Notes under the pieces: generated by a model
Told to the model about the DNA's origin: nothing
What the model saw: the letters and a program-made list of their open reading frames with translations, nothing else
The model's database searches: none
Assembly (NCBI RefSeq): GCF_004765795.1
Contig: NZ_SBIV01000005.1
Span: 62,001 to 126,000 of the forward strand
Length of the DNA stretch: 64,000 nucleotides
Source: Halorussus marinus
GTDB taxonomy: Archaea > Halobacteriota > Halobacteria > Halobacteriales > Haladaptataceae
Direction: 5' to 3'
Shown: positions 16,003 through 23,702 of the stretch, piece after piece
Position numbering within the stretch: position 1 is the stretch's first letter
Layout of the letters: the number at the start of each line of letters is the position of its first letter
Position numbers and translations under genes: made by a program

Positions 16003-16935
16003 GTGGGCGTGACTCGGAGCGACGCGACCGGCCTCCGGGCCGCGGTCGGCGCGTACGCCGAACTGCTCCGGGTCCCGAACCTCTTTACCGCGCCGCCCGA
16101 CGTGATCGTCGGCGCGGCGCTGGCCGCGGCCGCCGGCGCGACGGTCCCGCTCGGTGCGACCGCGGGGCTCGCGGTCGCGTCCGCCCTGCTCTACGCCGGG
16201 GGCACCACGCTGAACGACTACTTCGACGCCGCGGTCGACGCCGCCGAGCGCCCCGAGCGCCCGATCCCCTCCGGACGGGTCTCGCGGGCGGCCGCGCTCG
16301 GCGTCGGCCTCTCGCTTTTGGGCGGCGGCGTCGCGGTGGCGGCCGCGGCCGGCGGCGCTCGCGGGGGGCTGGTCGCGGCGGCGCTCGCGGCGGCGGTGGT
16401 GCTGTACGACGCCGGGCTGAAGGGTAGCGCTCCGGGATTTCTGACGATGGGATCGACGCGCGGGCTCAACGTCTTTCTGGGCACGACCGCCGCCGGGCTC
16501 GCGCCCTCGGTGGCCCCGGCGTGGCTGTTCGCGGTCCCGGTCGTCGTCGCCGGCTACATCGCGGCGGTGACGTCTATGGCCGCCGACGAGGCGACCGGCG
16601 GGGACCGGCGGGCGATCGCGCTCGCGGGCGCGGCCGCCGTCGCGGCGGGCGTCGTGGCCCCCGCGCTCGTCTGGGCGGTCGGGCCCGGCGCGGTCGCCGT
16701 CGGGGCGAGCGGGCTCGCCGCGGTCGGCTTCCTCGCGTGGACGGGCGGCGCTCTCCGGGCGGCGTACCGCGACCCGACGCCCGAGACCGTCGGCCCCGCG
16801 GTCGGCACCTGCGTCCTCGGGCTCGTCGCCCTCGACGCGGCGTTCGCGGCCGTCGCTGGGGCCGAGTGGGCCGCGGTCGCGCTCGCGTTTCTCCTCCCGG
16901 CGGTCGGGCTCTCTCGGGCGTTCGACGTCTCCTGA
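16003..16935 (+). CDS. UbiA-like membrane prenyltransferase (EboC-like)
   Basis: 310 residues with about eight or nine hydrophobic helices. The GTG start directly abuts the TAG of the upstream gene; a second GTG lies two codons on. The first aspartate motif is intact (NDYFDAAVDAAERPERPIP) and binds prenyl diphosphate through Mg2+. The second motif is unusual (ADEATGGDRR), lacking one of the normal aspartates. UbiA enzymes move a polyprenyl group onto an acceptor inside the membrane; the ebo cluster has a UbiA-like EboC. It is the last gene of the operon, so the substrate may be a product of the cyclitol/sugar enzymes beside it. Confidence 0.88.
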   Translation: MGVTRSDATGLRAAVGAYAELLRVPNLFTAPPDVIVGAALAAAAGATVPLGATAGLAVASALLYAGGTTLNDYFDAAVDAAERPERPIPSGRVSRAAALGVGLSLLGGGVAVAAAAGGARGGLVAAALAAAVVLYDAGLKGSAPGFLTMGSTRGLNVFLGTTAAGLAPSVAPAWLFAVPVVVAGYIAAVTSMAADEATGGDRRAIALAGAAAVAAGVVAPALVWAVGPGAVAVGASGLAAVGFLAWTGGALRAAYRDPTPETVGPAVGTCVLGLVALDAAFAAVAGAEWAAVALAFLLPAVGLSRAFDVS

Positions 16936-17088
16936 GTCCCGCCGCCGAACCGGGAAAGTTCGGTCGGCCGAAATCTCGTGTTGCGAATCGGTAGCTCCGC
17001 CGTAATATGGCTGACGGGCAGGAAATCAGGTGTTTGTCTCGGAAACGGTATTCGGAGACTATATGGGTCGGCGTCGGCGGATGAGTGG

Positions 17089-19047
17089 ATGTCACGAGAC
17101 AACGAACAGACGAGCGGAATCGGCGACCCGTCCTCGCGGCGAACGTTCCTCAAGGCCACCGCGGCCGCGGGAGCGCTCGTCGGGGTAGGCGGCGTCGCGG
17201 CGGGACAGGAGCGCCAGGAGTTCGTCTTCGGCGGCGAGGTCGCGGGCTGGATGGGCCGAGAGCCCTCGGAGATCGCGGACACGACGAACCCGACGCTCGA
17301 ACTCGAACCCGGACAGGAGTATGCGTTCACCTGGGAGAACACGGACGGCCGACCCCACAACGTCGCCATCCTCGACGGCGAGGGCGAGGCGCTCGAATCG
17401 ACCGAGATCATCAACGAGGAGGGCGCGACACAGACCCTGCAGTTCTCGGCGACCGAGGAGATGGCCGAGTACGTCTGTGAGGTCCACCCCGCGTCGATGC
17501 GGGGCTCGATCAGCTTCGGCGGGGAGACGACCCAAGCCGAGGAGTCCCAGGAGCGGTTCATGCCGTTCGGCGCCGGTGCGGGCGTCGAGAAGGTCGCCGA
17601 AGGGCTGGTCTCACCGGTCGGGTTCGAACCCGCGCCCGACGATTCGGGGCGGGTGTTCATCCTCGACCAGCCCGGCCGGCTCTACGTCCACGACGGCGAA
17701 CAGCTTCAGGACGAGCCGTTCCTCGACGTCTCGGACATGCTGGTCGACGTCGGCGGCCGAGAGAGCGGCCCGTTCGACGAGCGCGGACTGCTCGGGCTGG
17801 CGTTCCACCCCGAGTTCGCCGACAACGGTCGGTTCTTCCTGCGGCTGAGCGTGCCGCTCGGTGACCCGCCGTACGTGAGCTCCGCCGAGTGGGGCGAGCG
17901 CCCCGGCGAGTTCGACCACATGGAGGTGCTCTCGGAGTTCCAGGCAAGCGAGGACCTCTCGAGCGCCGATTCCGAGTCCGAGACGCGACTGCTCGAGATG
18001 CCTTCGCCCCAGTTCAACCACGACGCGGGGGCGGTCGCCTTCGGACCCGACGGCTACCTCTACGTGCCGACCGGCGACGGCGGCGACGCCGACGACACGG
18101 GGCTCGGCCACGTCGAAGACTGGTACGACGCGAACGAGGGCGGCAACGGGCAGGACGTCACCCAGAACCTGATGGGCGGCGTGCTCCGCATCGACGTCGA
18201 CAACGAGGGCGAAGACCTGCCGTACGCCATCCCGGAGGACAACCCGTTCGCGGAGGGCGGCGACTTCGCCGACTACGACGGACTACCGGAGTACTACGCG
18301 TGGGGACTGCGCAACCCGTGGAAGGCGTCGTTCAACGACGGCGACTTCTACGTCGCGTCGAACGGGCAGAACCTCTTCGAGCAGGTCGACATCGTCGAGA
18401 AGGGCGGCAACTACGGCTGGAACGTCAAGGAGGCGACCCACTGCTTCAGCACGGACAGCCCCAACGACCCGCCCGAGGACTGTCCGGACAGCACGCCCGA
18501 CGACGTCCGGGGCGGCGAGCCGTTGCTCGACCCCGTCATCGAGTACCCCCACACCTACGAGGGTCGCGGGGTCGGCGTGTCGATCATCGGCGGGTACATG
18601 TACAACAACGACGCCATCTCCGGGCTGAACGGCAAGTACGTCTTCGGCGACTACAGCCAGACGGGAGCCGACCCCGCGGGCCGGATCTTCGCGGCGACGC
18701 CGTCCGAGAGCGAGGGCGAACTCTGGTCGCTGGAGGAGGTCCAGCTCGAGGGCTCGCCGAACGGACAGCTCAACATGTACGTCCTCTCGTTCGGACGGGA
18801 CAACGACGGCCGCCTCTACGTGATGGGCAACGACAGCGGCGTGCCCCAGGGCGAGACCGGCGTCGTCTACCGGATAGTCCCGGCCGGCGAGGGCGAGCAG
18901 ATATCGGCGCCCCAGGGCGAGGACATGACGACCGAGGGCGACGGCGAGATGACGACGACGGCGGAAGGCGAGAGCATGACAACGACCGAAAGCGAGAGCA
19001 TGACGACCGAGGGCGACGGCGAGATGACGACGACCGAGAGCGAGTAG
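17089..19047 (+). CDS. Tat-exported cupredoxin-PQQ sugar dehydrogenase fusion
   Basis: 652 residues from ATG 17089, chosen because it places SSRRTFLKATAAAGALVG in a Tat signal. About residues 40-145 form a plastocyanin-like domain with blue-copper ligands visible in GRPHNVAIL, YVCEVHPASM. About residues 165-610 form a glucose/sorbosone dehydrogenase-type six-bladed propeller (NRRRG-like ERGLLGLAFHPEF, FNHDAGAVAFGPDGYLYVPTGDGGD, GLRNPWKASF, GGNYGWNVKE), which binds PQQ and calcium. The last 40 residues are a Met/Thr/Glu/Gly repeat. The fused copper domain probably receives electrons from sugar oxidation at the cell surface. PQQ synthesis genes are not in the window. Confidence 0.9.
   Translation: MSRDNEQTSGIGDPSSRRTFLKATAAAGALVGVGGVAAGQERQEFVFGGEVAGWMGREPSEIADTTNPTLELEPGQEYAFTWENTDGRPHNVAILDGEGEALESTEIINEEGATQTLQFSATEEMAEYVCEVHPASMRGSISFGGETTQAEESQERFMPFGAGAGVEKVAEGLVSPVGFEPAPDDSGRVFILDQPGRLYVHDGEQLQDEPFLDVSDMLVDVGGRESGPFDERGLLGLAFHPEFADNGRFFLRLSVPLGDPPYVSSAEWGERPGEFDHMEVLSEFQASEDLSSADSESETRLLEMPSPQFNHDAGAVAFGPDGYLYVPTGDGGDADDTGLGHVEDWYDANEGGNGQDVTQNLMGGVLRIDVDNEGEDLPYAIPEDNPFAEGGDFADYDGLPEYYAWGLRNPWKASFNDGDFYVASNGQNLFEQVDIVEKGGNYGWNVKEATHCFSTDSPNDPPEDCPDSTPDDVRGGEPLLDPVIEYPHTYEGRGVGVSIIGGYMYNNDAISGLNGKYVFGDYSQTGADPAGRIFAATPSESEGELWSLEEVQLEGSPNGQLNMYVLSFGRDNDGRLYVMGNDSGVPQGETGVVYRIVPAGEGEQISAPQGEDMTTEGDGEMTTTAEGESMTTTESESMTTEGDGEMTTTESE
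18925..19034 (+). repeat. 35-bp direct repeat, two copies, in the 3' end of the dehydrogenase gene
   Basis: Identical 35-bp copies at 18925-18959 and 19000-19034, offset by 75 bp (25 codons), encode MTTEGDGEMTTT-type tails. The in-frame offset means copy-number change would lengthen or shorten the tail without a frameshift. Confidence 0.85.
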
Positions 19048-19129
19048 CCCTCGCAGTTCGGTCACGCGCAGGCGCTCATTTTTCGGCATCGACGCCAGCG
19101 CTAAGTGGACGCGCTCGATAGCGAACGCC

Positions 19130-20256
19130 ATGAGCGACGCCGACACGGATCCGTGGCTGGCCGGCGGTCTCGCGGCCCGGAACGCGCTCCGGGCCGCCTC
19201 GACGCCGACTCGCCGGCGGTCCTCGCGACCGTCGCCGGCGCCGAGGGGGCGGCCTACCGCCGCCCGGGCGCAAAGCGGGTGGTCGAGTCCGACGCGGCGC
19301 GGGCCGGAGACACCGAGGACCCGCTGGCCGACCTCGCGGCGGCGGCGCTCGACGACGGTCCGCTCGCCCGGACGTTCGACCTGACGGCCGACGGGGGGAC
19401 GCTCGGCCGGGGACTGGGGTACAGCGGCGTCGTCGACCTGCTGGTCGAACCGATCGACGCGAGCGTCGAGCCGGCGCTCGACCGGATCGCGGCGGGCGAG
19501 CGGGTCGCCGTGGTGACGGTCACGGGCGGCGACCGGGCGCCGGTCGGCGCGCGAGCGATCGCGACCCCCGACGGCGGCGTCGAGGCCGCCGACGCGAGGC
19601 CACCGATCCCCGACGACGTGCTGGCCGACGTTCGGCCGACGGCCGGCGACCTCGCGGCCGCCGGCGAATCCGCCCGGATCACCGCCGAGACCGACCGCGG
19701 GACGGCGACGGTGTTCGTCGACGGCTACGCGCCCGCGACAGAACTCCTCGCGCTCGCCGGCGACCTCGACGTGCGCCCCGTCGCGCGGTTCGCCCGCGAG
19801 GCGGGCTTTCGGGTGACGGTCGCGACCCCGACCGGGACCGGGATCGACGCCGGCGACGTTCCGGCCGCCCACCGGGTCCTCGCGATCCGGCCCGCGGACC
19901 TCGCCGACGCTGTCGGGCGGCCCGCCGACACCTACGCCGTGCTCCTGTCCCACGACTTCGAGGCCGACCGACTCGCGCTGGCGTCCCTGCTCGACACAGA
20001 CGTTCCCTACGTCGGCGTGATGGGGCCCCGCGAGCGCTTCGGGGCGCTGGCCGAGGCGCTCGCCGAGGACGGACGCGACCTCTCGGACGCCGACCGCGAC
20101 CGGATCGCCTCGCCGGTCGGCCTCGACCTCGGGAGCGACGACCCCGCGCAGGTCGGCCTGAGCGTCGTCGCGGAGGCGCTCGCCGTCGCGAACGGCCGCG
20201 AGGGCGGTCGGCTCACCCGCGGCGAGGGGCCGATCCACCCGCGCCCGGACGTGTGA
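19130..20256 (+). CDS. XdhC/CoxI family protein, apparent 1-bp frameshift near the 5' end
   Basis: XdhC inserts or sulfurates molybdopterin cofactor of xanthine/CO dehydrogenases. From ATG 19130 the frame reads MSDADTDPWLAGGLAARNALR, a normal start, but the conserved continuation RLDADSPAVLATVAGAEGAAYRRPG lies in another frame. Adding one G to the GGG at 19191-19193 joins them. After that the frame is open to the stop, with the NAD-like segment TYAVLLSHDFEAD and the C-terminal GLDLGSDDPAQVGLSVVAEALA. The only in-frame alternative is a GTG at 19105 giving an implausible Arg-rich start. This is either a frameshift mutation or a sequencing error. No molybdenum hydroxylase gene is nearby. Confidence 0.75.
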
Positions 20257-20357
20257 CCGCGCCGCGCGACCCGCGGTTCGGCGGGCTCACGGGCGGAGCG
20301 CGCGCCGGCCGGACCCAAAGCATAACACCCCCGGGTTCGTGGTGTCTGCCAACACTG

Positions 20358-20570
20358 ATGGCGCTCGGACCGAAGCAGTGGCAGTGCAAAGACTGCGGGC
20401 GAAAGCACAGCACCGACCGCAAGCAGTGTGTCTCGTGTGGGTACAGCGTGCTCACGCCCGTCGACAACGAGCGCCGACTGAGCCGGCTCGTCTCGACCCT
20501 GCTGGCGTTGCTACCCGCTATCCTCTCGATCCTCACGATGGGGCTGTTGGCGTGGGTGCTCTTTTTCTGA
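20358..20570 (+). CDS. 70-residue zinc-ribbon protein with one membrane helix
   Basis: The start at ATG 20358 (MALGPKQWQCKDCGRKHS) was chosen over the longer frame from 20253, whose first 35 residues are the overlapping end of the previous gene and non-conserved. Cys pairs CKDC and CVSC form a rubredoxin-like zinc knuckle. The C-terminal half (VSTLLALLPAILSILTMGL) is a transmembrane helix, so the ribbon faces the cytoplasm. Its 3' end overlaps the convergent glycosyltransferase gene by 38 bp. Function unknown. Confidence 0.8.
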   Translation: MALGPKQWQCKDCGRKHSTDRKQCVSCGYSVLTPVDNERRLSRLVSTLLALLPAILSILTMGLLAWVLFF

Positions 20571-21771
20571 CCGCGAGGACACAGCCGGCGAGCATCAGCG
20601 CCGTCCCGTACAGCGGCGGCGTCGCCAGCGCGAGCGCGGGCGCCAGCGCTTCGAACGCCGCGTCGGGGATCGGCGTCTCGGTCACCAGCGTCTCGACGTT
20701 CGACGCGGTGAGCGCGACGTTCGAGACGAACGCGCCGGTCGCGAACAGCGCCCGTTCGGGCCCGGCCTCGAACAGGTAGAGCAGGGGCACCAACGGGAAA
20801 AACAGGAACGCGAAGTACAGCAGTAGCGACGGGAACCCGACGACCATCACCGCCATCGTGACGAAGATCGCGACGAGGCGCTCGATCGGCGTCTCGATCC
20901 GCCGGAAGGTGTACGCGACGACGGGCGCCAGCGCGAGGAACCCGAGCGCGGTGTAGGCGCTCGACGGGAGCGACGGGAACAGCACCGACAGCGGCCGGCG
21001 CACTGTGACCAGCTGGGCGGCGGGGTCGAGCCCGCCGACGAACTGGTCGTTCGAGAGCCGCGGGACCAGCGCCCGTTCGACGTACGTCAGGTGGGTGTCG
21101 ACGCCGAACGCCGCCACCCCGACCGCGAACGCCCCGACGCCGGTCGCGGTCGCGGCCGCGATCGCCCGCCACGCCCGCCGGCGGAGGAGCCAGAGCCCCA
21201 CCGCCGCGGGGAAGAGCTTGACGACCGCCGGGAGCGCGAACGCGACGCCGGCCTTCGTCTGCTCGCCGTCGACTTCGAGCCACCAGAACCCCGCCGCGAT
21301 CGCGAGCAACAGCGGGAAGTTGGTCTCGCCGTACAGGATCGAGGGCACCGAGTGGAGCGACGCGACCGCGAACGCCCCGACGAGCGCGCGGTCGACCCAC
21401 GGTAGCTCGGTCCCGCGATACCGCTCGGTGAACGCCACGAGCAACGCCGCCACGCCCACGGCGGCCGCGACGTTGACGAGCGTGTGGACCGCGAACGCGG
21501 CTTCCCACCCGTCGAGTAGCGCGTAGGGGTAGAACGCCGGGATCGTGACCGGCGGGTAGACGTAGCTGTACGGGTGGCCGGCCGGCGAGGCGGCGTAGAA
21601 GTCCCCGCCGGCCAGCGCGGTCTCGGCCGCCAGGTGGTACACCTTCAGGTCGACGCCGACGAGCGACGCTCGGCGGGCGAGCGTCGCCTCGGCGCCGGCG
21701 ATGCCGAGCAGGACGCCTGCGAGGAGGACGATGCGTGCGGGCCACGGAGAGGGCGGGGCGTCGTCTGTCAT
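20533..21771 (-). CDS. polytopic membrane protein, GT87/DUF2029-type mannosyltransferase-like
   Basis: 412 residues with about ten or more hydrophobic segments. The first extracellular loop has DLKVYHLAAETALAGGDFY, the GT-C-fold pattern with an Asp/Tyr pair, then YVYPPVTIPAFYP; both fit polyprenyl-phosphate-mannose-dependent GT87 transferases. It probably adds a sugar to a lipid or glycoprotein on the outer face of the membrane. The 3' end overlaps the zinc-ribbon gene on the other strand by 38 bp. Substrate unknown. Confidence 0.8.
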   Translation of the reverse strand: MTDDAPPSPWPARIVLLAGVLLGIAGAEATLARRASLVGVDLKVYHLAAETALAGGDFYAASPAGHPYSYVYPPVTIPAFYPYALLDGWEAAFAVHTLVNVAAAVGVAALLVAFTERYRGTELPWVDRALVGAFAVASLHSVPSILYGETNFPLLLAIAAGFWWLEVDGEQTKAGVAFALPAVVKLFPAAVGLWLLRRRAWRAIAAATATGVGAFAVGVAAFGVDTHLTYVERALVPRLSNDQFVGGLDPAAQLVTVRRPLSVLFPSLPSSAYTALGFLALAPVVAYTFRRIETPIERLVAIFVTMAVMVVGFPSLLLYFAFLFFPLVPLLYLFEAGPERALFATGAFVSNVALTASNVETLVTETPIPDAAFEALAPALALATPPLYGTALMLAGCVLAVRKRAPTPTAPS

Positions 21772-21819
21772 GGTGTGGTCGGCAGTCGTCGAACGGGCGA
21801 ATCGGGAGCGTCGCGACGC

Positions 21820-23601
21820 TCAGTCCTCGGCCTCGCGGGCCGCCTCGGGCGACCAGTCGTCGAGGGTGCGCTGGACGGCCTCCTCGCCGACCGCGCGGGC
21901 CAGCGTCTCGAAGCCCGCCCGCTCGGCCCGGCCGTCGGCGCCCGCGAGCAGTCGCGAGACGATGAACTCCGGGGTCGACCGGCCGACCGTGCCAAAGCGG
22001 GGCTGGTAGTCGACTTCGAGTTCGAGGTCGTCGTCGAGCCCCTCGGCGAAGATGCCGTCCTTGCGGGCCTTCTCGGGCAGGGGCTTGAGGTCGTCGGCGA
22101 GGTGGGTGACGAACACCCCGAGCGCGCCCCGGTCGACCGTGAGCCGGACCAGCCCGTGGAGCAGGTCGGCCGCGCTTCCCGGTTCGGTGATGGCCTCGAA
22201 CTCGTCGACCAGCATCAGGGTGTTCTCCCCGCCGGTCAGCGGCGGGACGATGCTCCGGAGCGTCGATTCGAGCACGCCGGCGTTGAAGCTGGCGTGGCGC
22301 CGGTGGAACACGATGTCGTCGGACAGCGAGATCGCGGCGCGCTCGGCGGGCACCGGCAGGCCCATCTGGGCGAGCAACGCGCACTGACACAGCGTCTCCA
22401 GCAGGGTCGTCTTCCCGCCGGAGTTCGCGCCGGTCAGGACCGCTACCCGGTCGCCGGCCGGCGGGGACCGCTCGCTGTCGGCCGCCGACCCGTCGGCAAC
22501 GTCGTGGTCGCCGATCGCGTAGGTCACCGGCTGGACGTCCTCGTCGGCGGCTTCGAGTCCGACGTTCCGGGCGTTCCGAACCGCGAACCCGTCGTCGACG
22601 AACTCGGGGCGCGAGAGGTCGAACGCGACCGCGAACCGAGCGAGCGAGAGGTGAAACGCGAGGTCCTCGACCGCCTCGGCCGCGGCGTCGATCGCCGCCC
22701 GGGCGTCGGCGATCCGGCCCCGGAGCCGGCGGGCGACCGACCGCTCGCGCTCGTCGGCGGCCTCCCGAAGCGCCGCGAGCAGTTCCCGGAGCGTCGCGTT
22801 CACGAAGTCAGCGGCGTCGGCGGCGTCGTCGGGGGCGGCGTCTCTGACCCGCTGGAACCCCGCGCCGGTCTCGCTCGCGACGTAGTCGACGACCACCTCG
22901 CCGAACTCCGCGCCGGCCCGGGCCTCCGACCGGATCTCCTCCATCGCGTCGAGCGAGTCGGCCGACAGCGCCTCGGTCGCGTCGCGGGCGTCCCGGAGCG
23001 AGTCGAGTTCGTCGTCGACCCCGCGAGCCACCTCGCCGCCGTCGAGGTCCGCGAGCGCGTCGGCCGCAGTTTCGAGCGCGTCGCGGTTGATCGCCGTCAC
23101 GTCGGCGAACGCCCCGCCGGAGACGCCGGCGTCCCGGATCGCCAGCGCTGTCCGGACCGCGGCCTCGTCGCGGTCGAGGCCGTCGTCGGCGTAGGTCTCG
23201 AACGCCGCGCGGACCGCCTCGCGGGTCGTCCCGTCGAGGGCCTCCCACGACGCTCTGGCGTCGACCACCGCGTCGAGGCGCGCCTCGGCGTCGTCCCGAG
23301 AGCGGAGCGGGGTCAGCACCCGGATGCGGTCGGCCGCCGACTCGGTCAGGGCGTAGTCGCTCGCGATCCCGAGCAGGTCCTTGTACACCGACCGGGCGTC
23401 TCTGGTGGCGAGCACCGACATCCCCTCGCCGCCGTTCGCGCGGCGCAGGATGCGGGTCGCGCGCCCGCGGGCCAGCCCCGCCGCCACCAGCGCGCCGACG
23501 TCGCCGGACTCGATGGCCTCGATCGAGCGCTCGGTGCCAAGCGCGGCTTCGAGGCGCTCGCTCGTCTTGGGCCCGACGCCCCAGTACTCCTGCAGTCGCA
23601 T
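21820..23601 (-). CDS. MutS-related ATPase with N-terminal helix-hairpin-helix
   Basis: 593 residues. The start MRLQEYWGVGPKTSERLEAALG is a helix-hairpin-helix DNA-binding unit. A long helical lever/clamp region follows (about residues 75-370). The MutS ATPase domain has Walker A TGANSGGKTTLLETL, Walker B NTLMLVDEFEAIT and the FVTHLADDL switch. The mismatch-recognition domain of MutS1 and the Smr nuclease of MutS2 are both absent, as in archaeal MutS5-like proteins. It probably acts on branched DNA or recombination intermediates rather than simple mismatches. It is followed 48 bp downstream by the GT87-like gene on the same strand. Confidence 0.88.
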   Translation of the reverse strand: MRLQEYWGVGPKTSERLEAALGTERSIEAIESGDVGALVAAGLARGRATRILRRANGGEGMSVLATRDARSVYKDLLGIASDYALTESAADRIRVLTPLRSRDDAEARLDAVVDARASWEALDGTTREAVRAAFETYADDGLDRDEAAVRTALAIRDAGVSGGAFADVTAINRDALETAADALADLDGGEVARGVDDELDSLRDARDATEALSADSLDAMEEIRSEARAGAEFGEVVVDYVASETGAGFQRVRDAAPDDAADAADFVNATLRELLAALREAADERERSVARRLRGRIADARAAIDAAAEAVEDLAFHLSLARFAVAFDLSRPEFVDDGFAVRNARNVGLEAADEDVQPVTYAIGDHDVADGSAADSERSPPAGDRVAVLTGANSGGKTTLLETLCQCALLAQMGLPVPAERAAISLSDDIVFHRRHASFNAGVLESTLRSIVPPLTGGENTLMLVDEFEAITEPGSAADLLHGLVRLTVDRGALGVFVTHLADDLKPLPEKARKDGIFAEGLDDDLELEVDYQPRFGTVGRSTPEFIVSRLLAGADGRAERAGFETLARAVGEEAVQRTLDDWSPEAAREAED

Positions 23602-23702
23602 GTCCGAGGCGTGACGCCGGCGGGCCTTAACGTTTGCACAAGAGCCGGTCGCCCCGGTGCAGACGAAACCGTTACAACCGTGGCGGATCTGTCACGACTA
23701 AC

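Noticed and set aside
19105-19129. GTG start at 19105 giving one uninterrupted XdhC frame
   Set aside because: The first 30 residues would be Arg/His-rich and unlike the family, while the ATG frame gives a normal acidic start. A single-base frameshift is the better explanation.
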